DNA of 37,035 nucleotides from an uncultured Bacteroidales bacterium (GTDB lineage Bacteria > Bacteroidota > Bacteroidia > Bacteroidales > WCHB1-69), in NCBI GenBank assembly GCA_900319925.1, contig ONQE01000007.1, positions 1 through 37,035 of the forward strand, given 5' to 3'. Position 1 is the stretch's first letter. Every line of letters begins with the position of its first letter. A model generated the notes under the pieces. It worked only from the letters and a program-made list of their open reading frames with translations, was not told the DNA's origin and searched no databases. Positions 1 to 7,743 of this stretch are shown piece by piece. Position numbers and translations under genes: made by a program.

Positions 1-49
1 AGGTTAATTCATTTTGGAAACCGCGAGCGCTCAAAACGATTTCCGACGG

Positions 50-57
50 CAAAGATA
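50..57 (-). promoter_or_regulatory. Predicted -7 promoter box, leftward
   Basis: Read on the minus strand this is GTATCTTTGCCG, matching the Bacteroidota -7 consensus TAnnTTTG with the flanking G and C shared by the other promoters here. It points out of the window to the left. The first 49 bases downstream hold no usable minus-strand reading frame (the ATG at 12 meets a stop after two codons), so its target is probably beyond position 1. Confidence 0.5.
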
Positions 58-331
58 CAACACGGGAGAGCGTGTAAGGAAAGTTGTTAAGTCGTGCAAT
101 GTCCACACACAAATCACACATTGTCTATCAAGTATTTACGTCAAAAAAAAGTTGAGTTCGAATATTGGCAAAAGGGTTAGCCGCATTATTTTTGATTTTT
201 ACTTTGAAGCCAACAGAGACACCATAACATAACGTCTATACTGCCATCTGAACACCCCTTAAGGACACCGCCACCAATCAGTTTCTTATAAAGTGCTGTC
301 TTCCAAGCCTTCACGTGCTGTTTGCTGCTGA
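58..331. other. Gene-free stretch, nothing recognised
   Basis: A short plus-strand frame of 72 codons runs through 14-232, but its translation is basic and low in structure, crosses the leftward promoter, and has no promoter of its own and no recognisable family. I see no RNA gene or strong hairpin here. Confidence 0.4.
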
Positions 332-397
332 TTTCAGCAAGGTTTCAGCAAGAAACCAGCAAGGAGACAGCAGGGGAGCAGCAAGGGAACAGCAAGG
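332..397. repeat. 11-bp imperfect tandem repeat (NNNNCAGCAAG)
   Basis: Six units of about 11 bp share the core CAGCAAG, with variable four-base spacers (gttt, aaac, gaga, ggga and similar). One unit lacks an A and one is 12 bp. There are no unique spacers, so it is a minisatellite-like array and not CRISPR. It lies upstream of an orphan promoter and a gene remnant. Confidence 0.7.
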
Positions 398-464
398 ATG
401 CTAAAACCAAGCAGGAGCATAACTGCAATCATAATCTTTTTCATACTTGCTATTAACAGTTATG

Positions 465-497
465 AATACCCAAATACCCAATAACCATTAACCATTA
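465..497. repeat. Short heptad repeat tract (TAACCAT)
   Basis: Two perfect TAACCAT heptads (482-495) follow degenerate AATACCC-like units. It is the smallest member of the 7-bp-period repeat family seen at many gene boundaries in this window, and lies just upstream of the promoter at 505. Confidence 0.45.
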
Positions 498-504
498 AAA
501 AGTG

Positions 505-512
505 TATCTTTG
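505..512 (+). promoter_or_regulatory. Predicted -7 promoter box, orphan
   Basis: GTATCTTTGCCG matches TAnnTTTG. The 13 bases TTTGCCGCCGATT are identical to the start of the permease promoter region at 2046. The only thing downstream is the ATPase remnant at 562-666, so this may be the surviving promoter of a deleted gene. Confidence 0.5.
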
Positions 513-517
513 CCGCC

Positions 518-538
518 GATTATCATTTTATGATAATC
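518..538. repeat. Perfect 9-bp inverted repeat after the orphan promoter
   Basis: GATTATCAT (518-526) and ATGATAATC (530-538) are perfect inverted arms around TTT. The palindrome begins six bases after the -7 box, so it spans the expected transcription start. It could be an operator or a 5' hairpin of a lost transcript. No T-run follows, so it is not a terminator. Confidence 0.6.
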
Positions 539-561
539 ATTTTATGGGAATGGACGTATAA

Positions 562-666
562 TTGAAGGGTTTGTTGGAAAAGGATTTCATCACGGTTGAC
601 AAGGGAGTTTATTCGGTATATGACCAGTTCTTTCCCTTGTGGCTGAAATTCAAAGGGTTGATTTAG
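562..666 (+). pseudogene. Remnant of AAA/archaeal-type ATPase C-terminus
   Basis: An open frame without a start codon runs for 34 sense codons to a TAG. It translates to a winged-helix-like end: LKGLLEKDFI, then KGVYSVYDQFFPLWLKF. The pattern 'L..L...g.i....g.Y.v.D.ff.lWl' is typical of the C-terminal part of the ATP-binding proteins (AAA domain plus DUF234/winged helix) common in Bacteroidota and archaea, normally about 380-450 residues long. The Walker A/B region is absent and an in-frame stop (559-561) precedes it, so more than 90% of the gene is missing. A promoter and palindrome lie just upstream. Family assignment rests on this short motif only. Confidence 0.6.
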
Positions 667-740
667 GAAACGGTAAGGTTACCGCACAGCAACATCCTTA
701 CAGATACAAAAAAACGGGAAAGTACCATACTCCCCGTTCA

Positions 741-775
741 CTGCTAACTACTAACTGCTAACTACTAACTACTAA

Positions 776-778
<3 letters not shown>
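741..778. repeat. Heptad tract abutting the prfA stop codon
   Basis: Five in-phase heptads (CTGCTAA/CTACTAA; GTTAGTA/GTTAGCA on the prfA strand) run directly into the stop codon CTA (776-778), which is itself part of the pattern. The same unit in the same orientation follows the stops at 17000 and 20054. Confidence 0.85.
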
Positions 779-1855
<1,077 letters not shown>

Positions 1856-1889
1856 ATATAAGCCTTTCTGTCTTTTCTGTTTCGGGCTG

Positions 1890-1897
1890 CAAAAATA
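1890..1897 (-). promoter_or_regulatory. Predicted prfA -7 box
   Basis: The minus strand reads GTATTTTTGCAG, matching TAnnTTTG, 34 nt upstream of the prfA start. The heptad array at 1908-1984 lies immediately upstream of it. Confidence 0.5.
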
Positions 1898-1907
1898 CAC
1901 TTTCTTT

Positions 1908-1984
1908 GTGAATTGTGATTAGTGATTTGTGAATTGTGATTTGTGAATTGTGATTTGTGAATTGTGATTTGTGAATTGTGATTT
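1908..1984. repeat. 11-unit heptad array (GTGAATT/GTGATTT)
   Basis: Eleven in-phase 7-bp units alternate mostly between GTGAATT and GTGATTT, so the apparent period is 14 bp. It lies between the divergent prfA and permease promoters, with a partly complementary array following at 2002. Confidence 0.9.
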
Positions 1985-2001
1985 GTGAAGGGAACCATAC
2001 A

Positions 2002-2036
2002 AATCACTATTCACTGCTCACTATTCACTGTTCACT
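2002..2036. repeat. 5-unit heptad array, inverted to the previous one
   Basis: Units are AATCACT, ATTCACT, GCTCACT, ATTCACT and GTTCACT. They are approximately the reverse complement of the GTGAATT/GTGATTT units upstream, so the two arrays could fold into a long imperfect hairpin around a 17-nt spacer. The array ends 9 bases before the permease -7 box. Confidence 0.8.
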
Positions 2037-2045
2037 AAAAAATAG

Positions 2046-2053
2046 TACTTTTG
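2046..2053 (+). promoter_or_regulatory. Predicted permease -7 box within an inverted repeat
   Basis: GTACTTTTGCCG matches TAnnTTTG, 18 nt before the ATG. TACTTTTGC (2046-2054) and GCAAAAGTA (2064-2072) form a perfect 9-bp inverted repeat whose right arm ends on the A of the start codon. The right arm is itself a TAnnTTTG box on the minus strand. Confidence 0.55.
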
Positions 2054-2071
2054 CCGCCGATTCGCAAAAGT

Positions 2072-3148
2072 ATGCTGAGATACATCGTCAAAAAGATCGG
2101 TTACGGGCTGCTGCTGATGCTCGGGGTGACGACACTCGTGTTTTTCCTGTTCACGGTGTTGCCGTCGGACCCGGCGCGCATGATCATGGGACAGCGCAGC
2201 GACTTGGAGACCGAGGAGGCCATTCGCAAGGAGATGGGACTCGACCTGCCTCTCGGGGTGCAGTATCTCGCCTACCTCAACGATGTGTCGCCGGTTTCCT
2301 GGCACAAGACCGACGACGCGAGCTCCTTCTTCTATCTCAATGACGATAACTATCATTACGTCAAGCTGATACCGATGAAAAAGTCGGCTATTGTGCTGAA
2401 AGCGCCATACTTACGAAGATCGTACCAGAGCAAGCGTCCCGTGACGGAAATCATCGGCGAGGCGTTCCCGAAGACGGTGCTGTTGGCGGTGGTCTCCATC
2501 GTTTTCGCCCTGATTGTCGGCATCATCATCGGCATCTTCTGCGCTTTGAAGAAGGGAACCTGGTTCGACAAGAGCGCCTTGGTGGTCTCGGTATTGGGGA
2601 TGTCGGTGCCGTCGTTCTTCGCGGCCATCCTCTTTGCGTGGGTCTTCGCCTTCCTGTTGGCCGACTACACCGGGCTCAACATGTTCGGCAGTCTTTACAC
2701 TGTAGATGACTATGGTTCAGGACAATACGTCAATCTCAAGAACTTGATTCTGCCCGCGTTGACCTTGGGTATCCGTCCGTTGGCGGTGGTCATCGAGCTG
2801 ACGAAGAATTCGCTGTTGGAGGTGCTCTCGCAGGACTACATCCGCACGGCGAAGGCGAAAGGGTTGGCGCGGAAGACCATCATCGTGAAGCACGCCCTGA
2901 AGAATGCGCTGAACCCTGTGGTGACGGCCATCTCGGGCTGGTTGGCGGGACTGTTGGCCGGCGCGGTTTTCGTGGAGTACATTTTCGACTGGAAGGGCAT
3001 GGGCGTGGTCATCCTCGACGGCCTCGACAAATACGACTTCCCTGTAGTGATGGGATCGCTGCTGTATGTTTCCATCATCTTGGTGATTATCAATATTATA
3101 TGTGATATCATCTATGGTTGGCTCGATCCGAGGGTCAGTTTGAACTAA
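2072..3148 (+). CDS. ABC transporter permease, DppB/OppB family
   Basis: This 358-residue inner-membrane permease belongs to the dipeptide/oligopeptide/nickel importer family. It has a hydrophobic segment at about 10-30 (GYGLLLMLGVTTLVFFLF), then a long extracytoplasmic stretch at about 35-125, then five more likely TM segments in the binding-protein-dependent transport domain. The EAA loop that contacts the ATPase is visible (SQDYIRTAKAKGLARKTI). The family is usually encoded with a second permease, two ATPases and a binding protein. None is next to it here, so partners must lie elsewhere. The start follows a promoter with a very short leader. The substrate cannot be told from sequence. Confidence 0.9.
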   Translation: MLRYIVKKIGYGLLLMLGVTTLVFFLFTVLPSDPARMIMGQRSDLETEEAIRKEMGLDLPLGVQYLAYLNDVSPVSWHKTDDASSFFYLNDDNYHYVKLIPMKKSAIVLKAPYLRRSYQSKRPVTEIIGEAFPKTVLLAVVSIVFALIVGIIIGIFCALKKGTWFDKSALVVSVLGMSVPSFFAAILFAWVFAFLLADYTGLNMFGSLYTVDDYGSGQYVNLKNLILPALTLGIRPLAVVIELTKNSLLEVLSQDYIRTAKAKGLARKTIIVKHALKNALNPVVTAISGWLAGLLAGAVFVEYIFDWKGMGVVILDGLDKYDFPVVMGSLLYVSIILVIINIICDIIYGWLDPRVSLN

Positions 3149-3155
3149 AAAGGTG

Positions 3156-3173
3156 TGTGTCAAGACACATTTT
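3156..3173 (+). terminator. Weak terminator-like hairpin after the permease
   Basis: TGTGT/ACACA form a 5-bp stem with a CAAG loop followed by TTTT, seven bases after the permease stop. The stem is short and AT-rich, so termination is uncertain. Confidence 0.3.
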
Positions 3174-3340
3174 GCGTCATTTTCCCATCCGAAATCTCCA
3201 TCCTTTCAACATCCTTAATTCGCCGAAGAACCCTTTGTTGCAGGTTTAATGGTGTTTTATGTCAAAAATAATCAGTTAATTGAATAAAAAGTGAATTGAA
3301 AAATATTTTTACACTGATGTTTTTTGCATGGAAAAAAGCG

Positions 3341-3348
3341 TATCTTTG
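3341..3348 (+). promoter_or_regulatory. Predicted -7 box for the DUF5618-like gene
   Basis: GTATCTTTGCGG is a match to the Bacteroidota -7 consensus, 35 nt upstream of the ATG at 3384. Confidence 0.6.
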
Positions 3349-3383
3349 CGGCGTCAACTTATTATTCATCGAGACTAATGATC

Positions 3384-3785
3384 ATGAAAAAGAAAAATCA
3401 AATAGAAGAAGCCCGGCGGTATGTGGCCAATGCGGAGGAGGTCATCAAGAAGGCCGGATTCGACCCAGAACTGAAGCGGTACACAGATGGCAAATATGTC
3501 AAGATGGCCGGGAACACCTTGTGGAACGGATGCTTGGTTGCGCTCGATGCGTTGTTCGGCATCAGTAAATGCAAGGGCCGTCCCGACATCGACAAATACA
3601 AGGATGCTGCCCGCAAGCGCGACAGAAAGCTGTTAGCCTACATTGTGGATGGCTACAACATCATGCATTTGGCTATGGGATATGACGGGAATGAGAGTAA
3701 GAAAGTCTGCGAGGCGGGCTTCGAATACGCCAACGCCATCATTGATTGTTGCGAGAAGCTGTGTCCGGTGCCGGTGGTCGCGTGA
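3384..3785 (+). CDS. Small DUF5618-like protein
   Basis: This 133-residue soluble protein has no signal peptide or membrane segment. It is helical in character. I recognise the pattern EEARRYVANAEEVIKKAG, then KYVKMAGNTLWNGCLVALDAL and a C-terminal helix with AYIVDGYNIMHLAMGYDG, as the Bacteroidota family DUF5618, whose function is unknown. It may be related in fold to HEPN-like helical bundles, but the RxxxxH signature is not evident, so I do not claim that. The start at 3384 (MKKKNQIEEA) is chosen because upstream ATGs at 3378 and 3324 are respectively too close and upstream of the promoter. It has its own promoter and appears to be a single-gene unit. Confidence 0.75.
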   Translation: MKKKNQIEEARRYVANAEEVIKKAGFDPELKRYTDGKYVKMAGNTLWNGCLVALDALFGISKCKGRPDIDKYKDAARKRDRKLLAYIVDGYNIMHLAMGYDGNESKKVCEAGFEYANAIIDCCEKLCPVPVVA

Positions 3786-4110
3786 CTGTTGTCAGCCGTG
3801 CCGTGGAGGTGTACCTTGGCGGGTCTTTAGGCCATAAAATTTTTTTTCTTGAATAAGTCGCTAATAATCAATCCAAAAAAAATATCAACGGCTTTTTGTT
3901 AATAATTATCGGCGCCGAAGAGGGTGAAGTTCCGATACAATTTTCTATTTTAGCAAACTCGAAATATAGGCTGTGTGGCTTTTGTAATGTGTTAAGAATC
4001 AGTTTTTTGAAGGATTTTGTGAGAACTGTGCAGGAACACGAGCCTTGTATTTTCGGAGAAACGGAAAAAAAGAGTATCGGAAAAAAACCAAACCTAAACC
4101 GCCATAAATT
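3786..4110. other. 325-bp intergenic stretch before nrdJ
   Basis: AT-rich, with no TAnnTTTG box that I trust. I looked for a cobalamin riboswitch and for NrdR-box-like inverted repeats and saw neither. A 72-codon plus-strand frame here (3896-4114) overlaps the nrdJ start and is not convincing. Confidence 0.45.
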
Positions 4111-6831
4111 ATGAACGAAGATTTATCCCTTTTCAGTGCAGCGAATGATGAAGAAGTGGAGCGTGAAGTGATGAACGAGCAGTTGCAGAAGTCGATGAGC
4201 GAGTTGATGGCCAACCGCAGTTCGGCTATGCAGAAGTACGCCCAGGACACGTCGGCTGTGATGCCCGGCACTGGGCAGGAGGAACCTGTTCCCGAGCCCC
4301 CCACCTTCACCAAGGAGGAGATTCTCCCTGACGTGGTCCGCTATTTCGGCGGCGACGAGCTGGCGGCAGGGGTTTGGATTGACAAATACGCGTTGAAGAA
4401 CGCCGACGGCGAGTTGGTGGAGCGCACCCCGGCGGACATGCACCGTCGCATGGCCCGCGAGTTCGCCCGCATCGAGCGTCGCTACGCCAACCCGATGAGC
4501 GAAGAACTCATCTACAGTCTGTTCGACCATTTCCAATATGTGATTCCGCAGGGCAGCCCCATGGCCGGCATCGGCAACAAATACCAGGTGGTCTCCCTCT
4601 CCAACTGCTTCGTCATCGGCAACAGCGGCAACGCCGACTCCTACGGCGGCATTATGAAGATGGACGAGGAGCAGGTGCAGCTGATGAAACGCCGTGGCGG
4701 CGTCGGCCACGACATGTCCGACATCCGTCCTGCAGGCAGCCACGTGCAGAACTGCGCCCAAACCTCCACCGGCATCGTTCCCTTTATGGAACGCTTCTCC
4801 AACTCCACCCGCGAGGTGGCCCAGGACGGACGGCGCGGTGCCCTCATGCTCTCCATTTCCATCAAACACCCTGATGCCGAGCAGTTTATAGATGCAAAAA
4901 TGACCCAAGGCAAAGTCACCGGCGCCAACGTCTCCGTGCGCGTCGATGACGAGTTCATGCGAAGCGTCCAAAACCATACCCCCTACACCCAACAGTATCC
5001 CATCAGCGGCAACGACCCCAAAGTGAAACGGGAAACTGATGCCAAGAAGCTGTGGGACAAGATTATCCACAACGCTTGGAAGTCCGCCGAGCCCGGTGTC
5101 CTCTTCTGGGACAACATCCTCCGCGAGTCCATCCCCGACTGCTACAAGGATGAGGGCTTCGAGACCATCTCCACCAACCCCTGCGGCGAAATCCCGCTCT
5201 GTCCCTACGACAGCTGCCGCCTCATCTCCATGAACCTCTACAGCTACGTCGATAATCCGTTCACCGACAATGCGGTCTTCAACATGCCGCGCTTCCGCCA
5301 GCATGTGCAGTACGCGCAACGGCTGATGGACGACATCATCGACCTGGAGCTGGAGAAGATCGACGCCATCCTGGCCAAGATCGAGAGCGATCCTGAGAGT
5401 GAGAACGTGAAACGCGTGGAGAAAGAGCTCTGGCTCAAGATCCGCAAGCAGTCGCTGAAGGGCCGCCGTACCGGATTGGGCATCACCGCGGAAGGCGACA
5501 TGCTCGCCGCCCTCGGACTCACCTACGGCACCGACGAGGCCAACGCCTTCTCCACGGAAGTGCACAAACAGCTGGCCCTCGCCGCCTACCGCTCCTCCGT
5601 CACCATGGCCAAGGAGCGCGGCGCGTTCCCCATCTACAGCTGCATCAAGGAGGGGCACAATCCTTTCATCCAGCGCCTCCGCGACGCCGACCCCAAGCTT
5701 TACGACGACATGATCCGTTACGGCCGCCGCAACATCGCCCTGCTCACCATCGCCCCCACCGGCAGCGTGAGCATCTGCACTCAGACCACCTCCGGTATCG
5801 AACCTGCCTTCAATGTGGTCTATAAGCGCCGCCGCAAAATCAATCCCAACGATATTTCCGTCTCCAAAACCGTTGTCAAGGACACGGTCGGCGACATGTT
5901 CGAGGAGTATATGGTCTTCCATCACAAGTTCGTGGTGTGGGCCGAGACCAAGGGCTACACGTTGGAGCAGATGAAACAGATGAGCGAAAAGGAGATCTAT
6001 GCGCTCGTGGAGCAGTCGCCCTATTACAAAGCCACCGCTGCTGATACCGACTACATCAAGAAAGTCGAGTTGCAGGGTTCTGTGCAGAAATGGGTGGACC
6101 ACTCCATCTCCGTCACCGTGAACCTGCCGGCCGACATCACCGAAGAGGTGGTCGGCGACCTCTATATGAAGGCCTGGGAAGTGGGCTGCAAGGGCCTCAC
6201 CGTCTATCGTGAGGGTTCCCGCGACGGTGTGCTCAACTCCCTCGACCAATCCAAGAAGGAGGAAACGAAAGAAAAACCCAAGAACTTCAAGCGCCCCCGC
6301 GAGCTGCGTGCCGACGTCATCCACTTCAAGAACAACAACGAGGACTGGGTGGCATACATCGGTCTCTACGAGGGCAAACCCTACGAAATCTTCACCGGTA
6401 AGACGGGTGACGAGAGCTTCCTGTTGCCCAAGTGGGTTGATCATGGCATCATCGTGAAGAACCGCCACGACGACGGCACCAAGTCCTACGACTTTGTCTA
6501 TAACGACAAGGCTGGTTATGAGGTGATACTGCGTGGCCTCGACCGCTGCTTCGACCAGGAGTTCTGGAACTATGCCAAGATGACCTCCGCGCTGTTGCGC
6601 AACGGCATCCCCGTGAACCACATCGTGAACATCATCTCCGGCCTTAACTTCCGTCAGGAGAGCATCAACTCGTGGCGCAACGGCGTCTGCCGCGCCCTCA
6701 AGAAATTCATCCAGGACGGCACCAAACAGAAAGGTGTCGTCTGCCCCAGCTGCCAGCAGAAGGACACTATGGAGTTCAAGGAGGGCTGCCTGACCTGCTC
6801 GAACTGCGGCTATGCAAAATGCGGGAATTGA
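4111..6831 (+). CDS. nrdJ: Adenosylcobalamin-dependent (class II) ribonucleotide reductase
   Basis: This 906-residue enzyme reduces ribonucleotides to deoxyribonucleotides using a cobalamin-generated thiyl radical, independent of oxygen. It matches the long class II family. SLSNCFVIG carries C166. The NPCGE motif at 356-360 gives N356, C358 (thiyl radical) and E360. C369 lies 11 residues later, the spacing of the second redox Cys, so C166/C369 should be the reducible pair. A later IAPTGSVSICTQTTSGIEPAFN segment is typical of the family. The C-terminus has a TSCPD-like region (about 730-800) and a Cys-rich zinc-ribbon tail at about 878-906 (CPSC...CSNCGYAKC), probably the swinging thiol arm. 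The first 70 residues are a charged extension. No nrdR or thioredoxin gene is adjacent. Confidence 0.96.
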   Translation: MNEDLSLFSAANDEEVEREVMNEQLQKSMSELMANRSSAMQKYAQDTSAVMPGTGQEEPVPEPPTFTKEEILPDVVRYFGGDELAAGVWIDKYALKNADGELVERTPADMHRRMAREFARIERRYANPMSEELIYSLFDHFQYVIPQGSPMAGIGNKYQVVSLSNCFVIGNSGNADSYGGIMKMDEEQVQLMKRRGGVGHDMSDIRPAGSHVQNCAQTSTGIVPFMERFSNSTREVAQDGRRGALMLSISIKHPDAEQFIDAKMTQGKVTGANVSVRVDDEFMRSVQNHTPYTQQYPISGNDPKVKRETDAKKLWDKIIHNAWKSAEPGVLFWDNILRESIPDCYKDEGFETISTNPCGEIPLCPYDSCRLISMNLYSYVDNPFTDNAVFNMPRFRQHVQYAQRLMDDIIDLELEKIDAILAKIESDPESENVKRVEKELWLKIRKQSLKGRRTGLGITAEGDMLAALGLTYGTDEANAFSTEVHKQLALAAYRSSVTMAKERGAFPIYSCIKEGHNPFIQRLRDADPKLYDDMIRYGRRNIALLTIAPTGSVSICTQTTSGIEPAFNVVYKRRRKINPNDISVSKTVVKDTVGDMFEEYMVFHHKFVVWAETKGYTLEQMKQMSEKEIYALVEQSPYYKATAADTDYIKKVELQGSVQKWVDHSISVTVNLPADITEEVVGDLYMKAWEVGCKGLTVYREGSRDGVLNSLDQSKKEETKEKPKNFKRPRELRADVIHFKNNNEDWVAYIGLYEGKPYEIFTGKTGDESFLLPKWVDHGIIVKNRHDDGTKSYDFVYNDKAGYEVILRGLDRCFDQEFWNYAKMTSALLRNGIPVNHIVNIISGLNFRQESINSWRNGVCRALKKFIQDGTKQKGVVCPSCQQKDTMEFKEGCLTCSNCGYAKCGN

Positions 6832-6843
6832 GACGTGAGACCA

Positions 6844-6906
6844 TAACCCCTAACCCTTAAACTCTAACCCTTAACCCTTAAACTTTAACCCTTAACCCTT
6901 AACCCA
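6844..6906. repeat. 9-unit heptad tract ending at the next start codon
   Basis: Nine in-phase units (TAACCCC, TAACCCT, TAAACTC, TAACCCT and similar) fill almost the whole 76-bp nrdJ-to-6908 gap and stop one base before the ATG. It occupies the place where a ribosome binding site would lie. Confidence 0.9.
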
Positions 6907-6907
6907 A

Positions 6908-7666
6908 ATGTCAGATTCGCAACAGACGGTGTTTTTGTACGTTCCCTGCCAGATGGATTTGTTCCAGGCGGAGACGGTGACGAGTGTCATCACGGTGCTC
7001 AACCGGCTGGAGCAATTCTGCCATTACGACAAGGAGAGTACCTGCTGCGGCCGTCGTTTCTTTATGGAAGGCGAGATGCAGTATGCCAAGGATTTGGGCT
7101 ATCAGGTCATCCGTTCCTATACAGAATATTGTGATCTTCACAGCAAGAAATTCCCGGTGGTGGTTCCTGATGCTGCCTGCGCGGGTTTCATGCGCCAGCA
7201 CTTCGACCTGATTTTGAAGAACGCCACGTTACCCAGCGAGCTGAACACCTTCGTCAGCAACGTGTATGAGCTTTGTGATTATATCGTCAATGTGTTGAAA
7301 GTAAACAAATTGGGTAACGAATTCCGCCATCGTGTCTTTTACTTCAAATCCTGTTCGGCCAAGCATCTTTATCCGGAGAACAACGCTCCCGAGACCCTGC
7401 TGCGGAGTACGGTTGGCCTCGACCTGATTGAGGACACGGAAGTGCGGAACTGCTGTTGCGGCGCCAACGGCCGGTTCCCCATGCTCAACCCCGATGCCGC
7501 CGAGAAAATGACCGGCGAGATTGTGCTCCGCGCTTACAACCAAGGGGCCGAGTATATCACCTCCACTGACATCCACTGCCTGCAACTCTTGGATGCCTAT
7601 AAACAGCAGCACGACGTCGATGTCGGCATCATCCATATCGCCGATATTCTTCGTGGCGAAGAATAA
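6908..7666 (+). CDS. LutA-like (Fe-S)-binding protein with two CCG domains
   Basis: This 252-residue cytoplasmic protein of the LutA/YkgE type has two copies of the Cys-rich 'CCG' module that binds Fe-S in heterodisulfide-reductase-like and lactate-oxidation proteins. Copy 1 has C46-C47-G48 (STCCGRRFF) with C14 upstream and C91. Copy 2 has C149 (FYFKSCSAKH) and C183-C184-G185 (NCCCGANGRF). The length fits LutA (about 240). LutA normally works with LutB and LutC in L-lactate oxidation, but neither is nearby. The gene sits between nrdJ and ackA, and a role in lactate use is only inferred from the family. It may be cotranscribed with nrdJ, as no promoter is visible in the gap. Confidence 0.88.
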   Translation: MSDSQQTVFLYVPCQMDLFQAETVTSVITVLNRLEQFCHYDKESTCCGRRFFMEGEMQYAKDLGYQVIRSYTEYCDLHSKKFPVVVPDAACAGFMRQHFDLILKNATLPSELNTFVSNVYELCDYIVNVLKVNKLGNEFRHRVFYFKSCSAKHLYPENNAPETLLRSTVGLDLIEDTEVRNCCCGANGRFPMLNPDAAEKMTGEIVLRAYNQGAEYITSTDIHCLQLLDAYKQQHDVDVGIIHIADILRGEE

Positions 7667-7687
7667 CGCGTAAATCCAAAAAAAGTG

Positions 7688-7695
7688 TATCTTTG
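7688..7695 (+). promoter_or_regulatory. Predicted ackA -7 box
   Basis: GTATCTTTGCCC matches TAnnTTTG, 48 nt upstream of the ackA ATG and downstream of the LutA-like stop. Confidence 0.6.
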
Positions 7696-7743
7696 CCCTG
7701 CAATATTTACGAAAGTAAAGAAGTAATCATTAAATATTTGAAT

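Noticed and set aside
14..232. 72-codon open frame at the left end
   Set aside because: It crosses a leftward promoter, has no promoter of its own and no family resemblance.
3786..4110. Cobalamin riboswitch ahead of B12-dependent nrdJ
   Set aside because: No B12-box-like sequence or multi-helix fold could be seen in the region.
4123..6621. 832-codon minus-strand open frame opposite nrdJ
   Set aside because: Antisense artefact; the plus-strand product has all class II RNR motifs and the reverse product is low-complexity His/Val/Asp.
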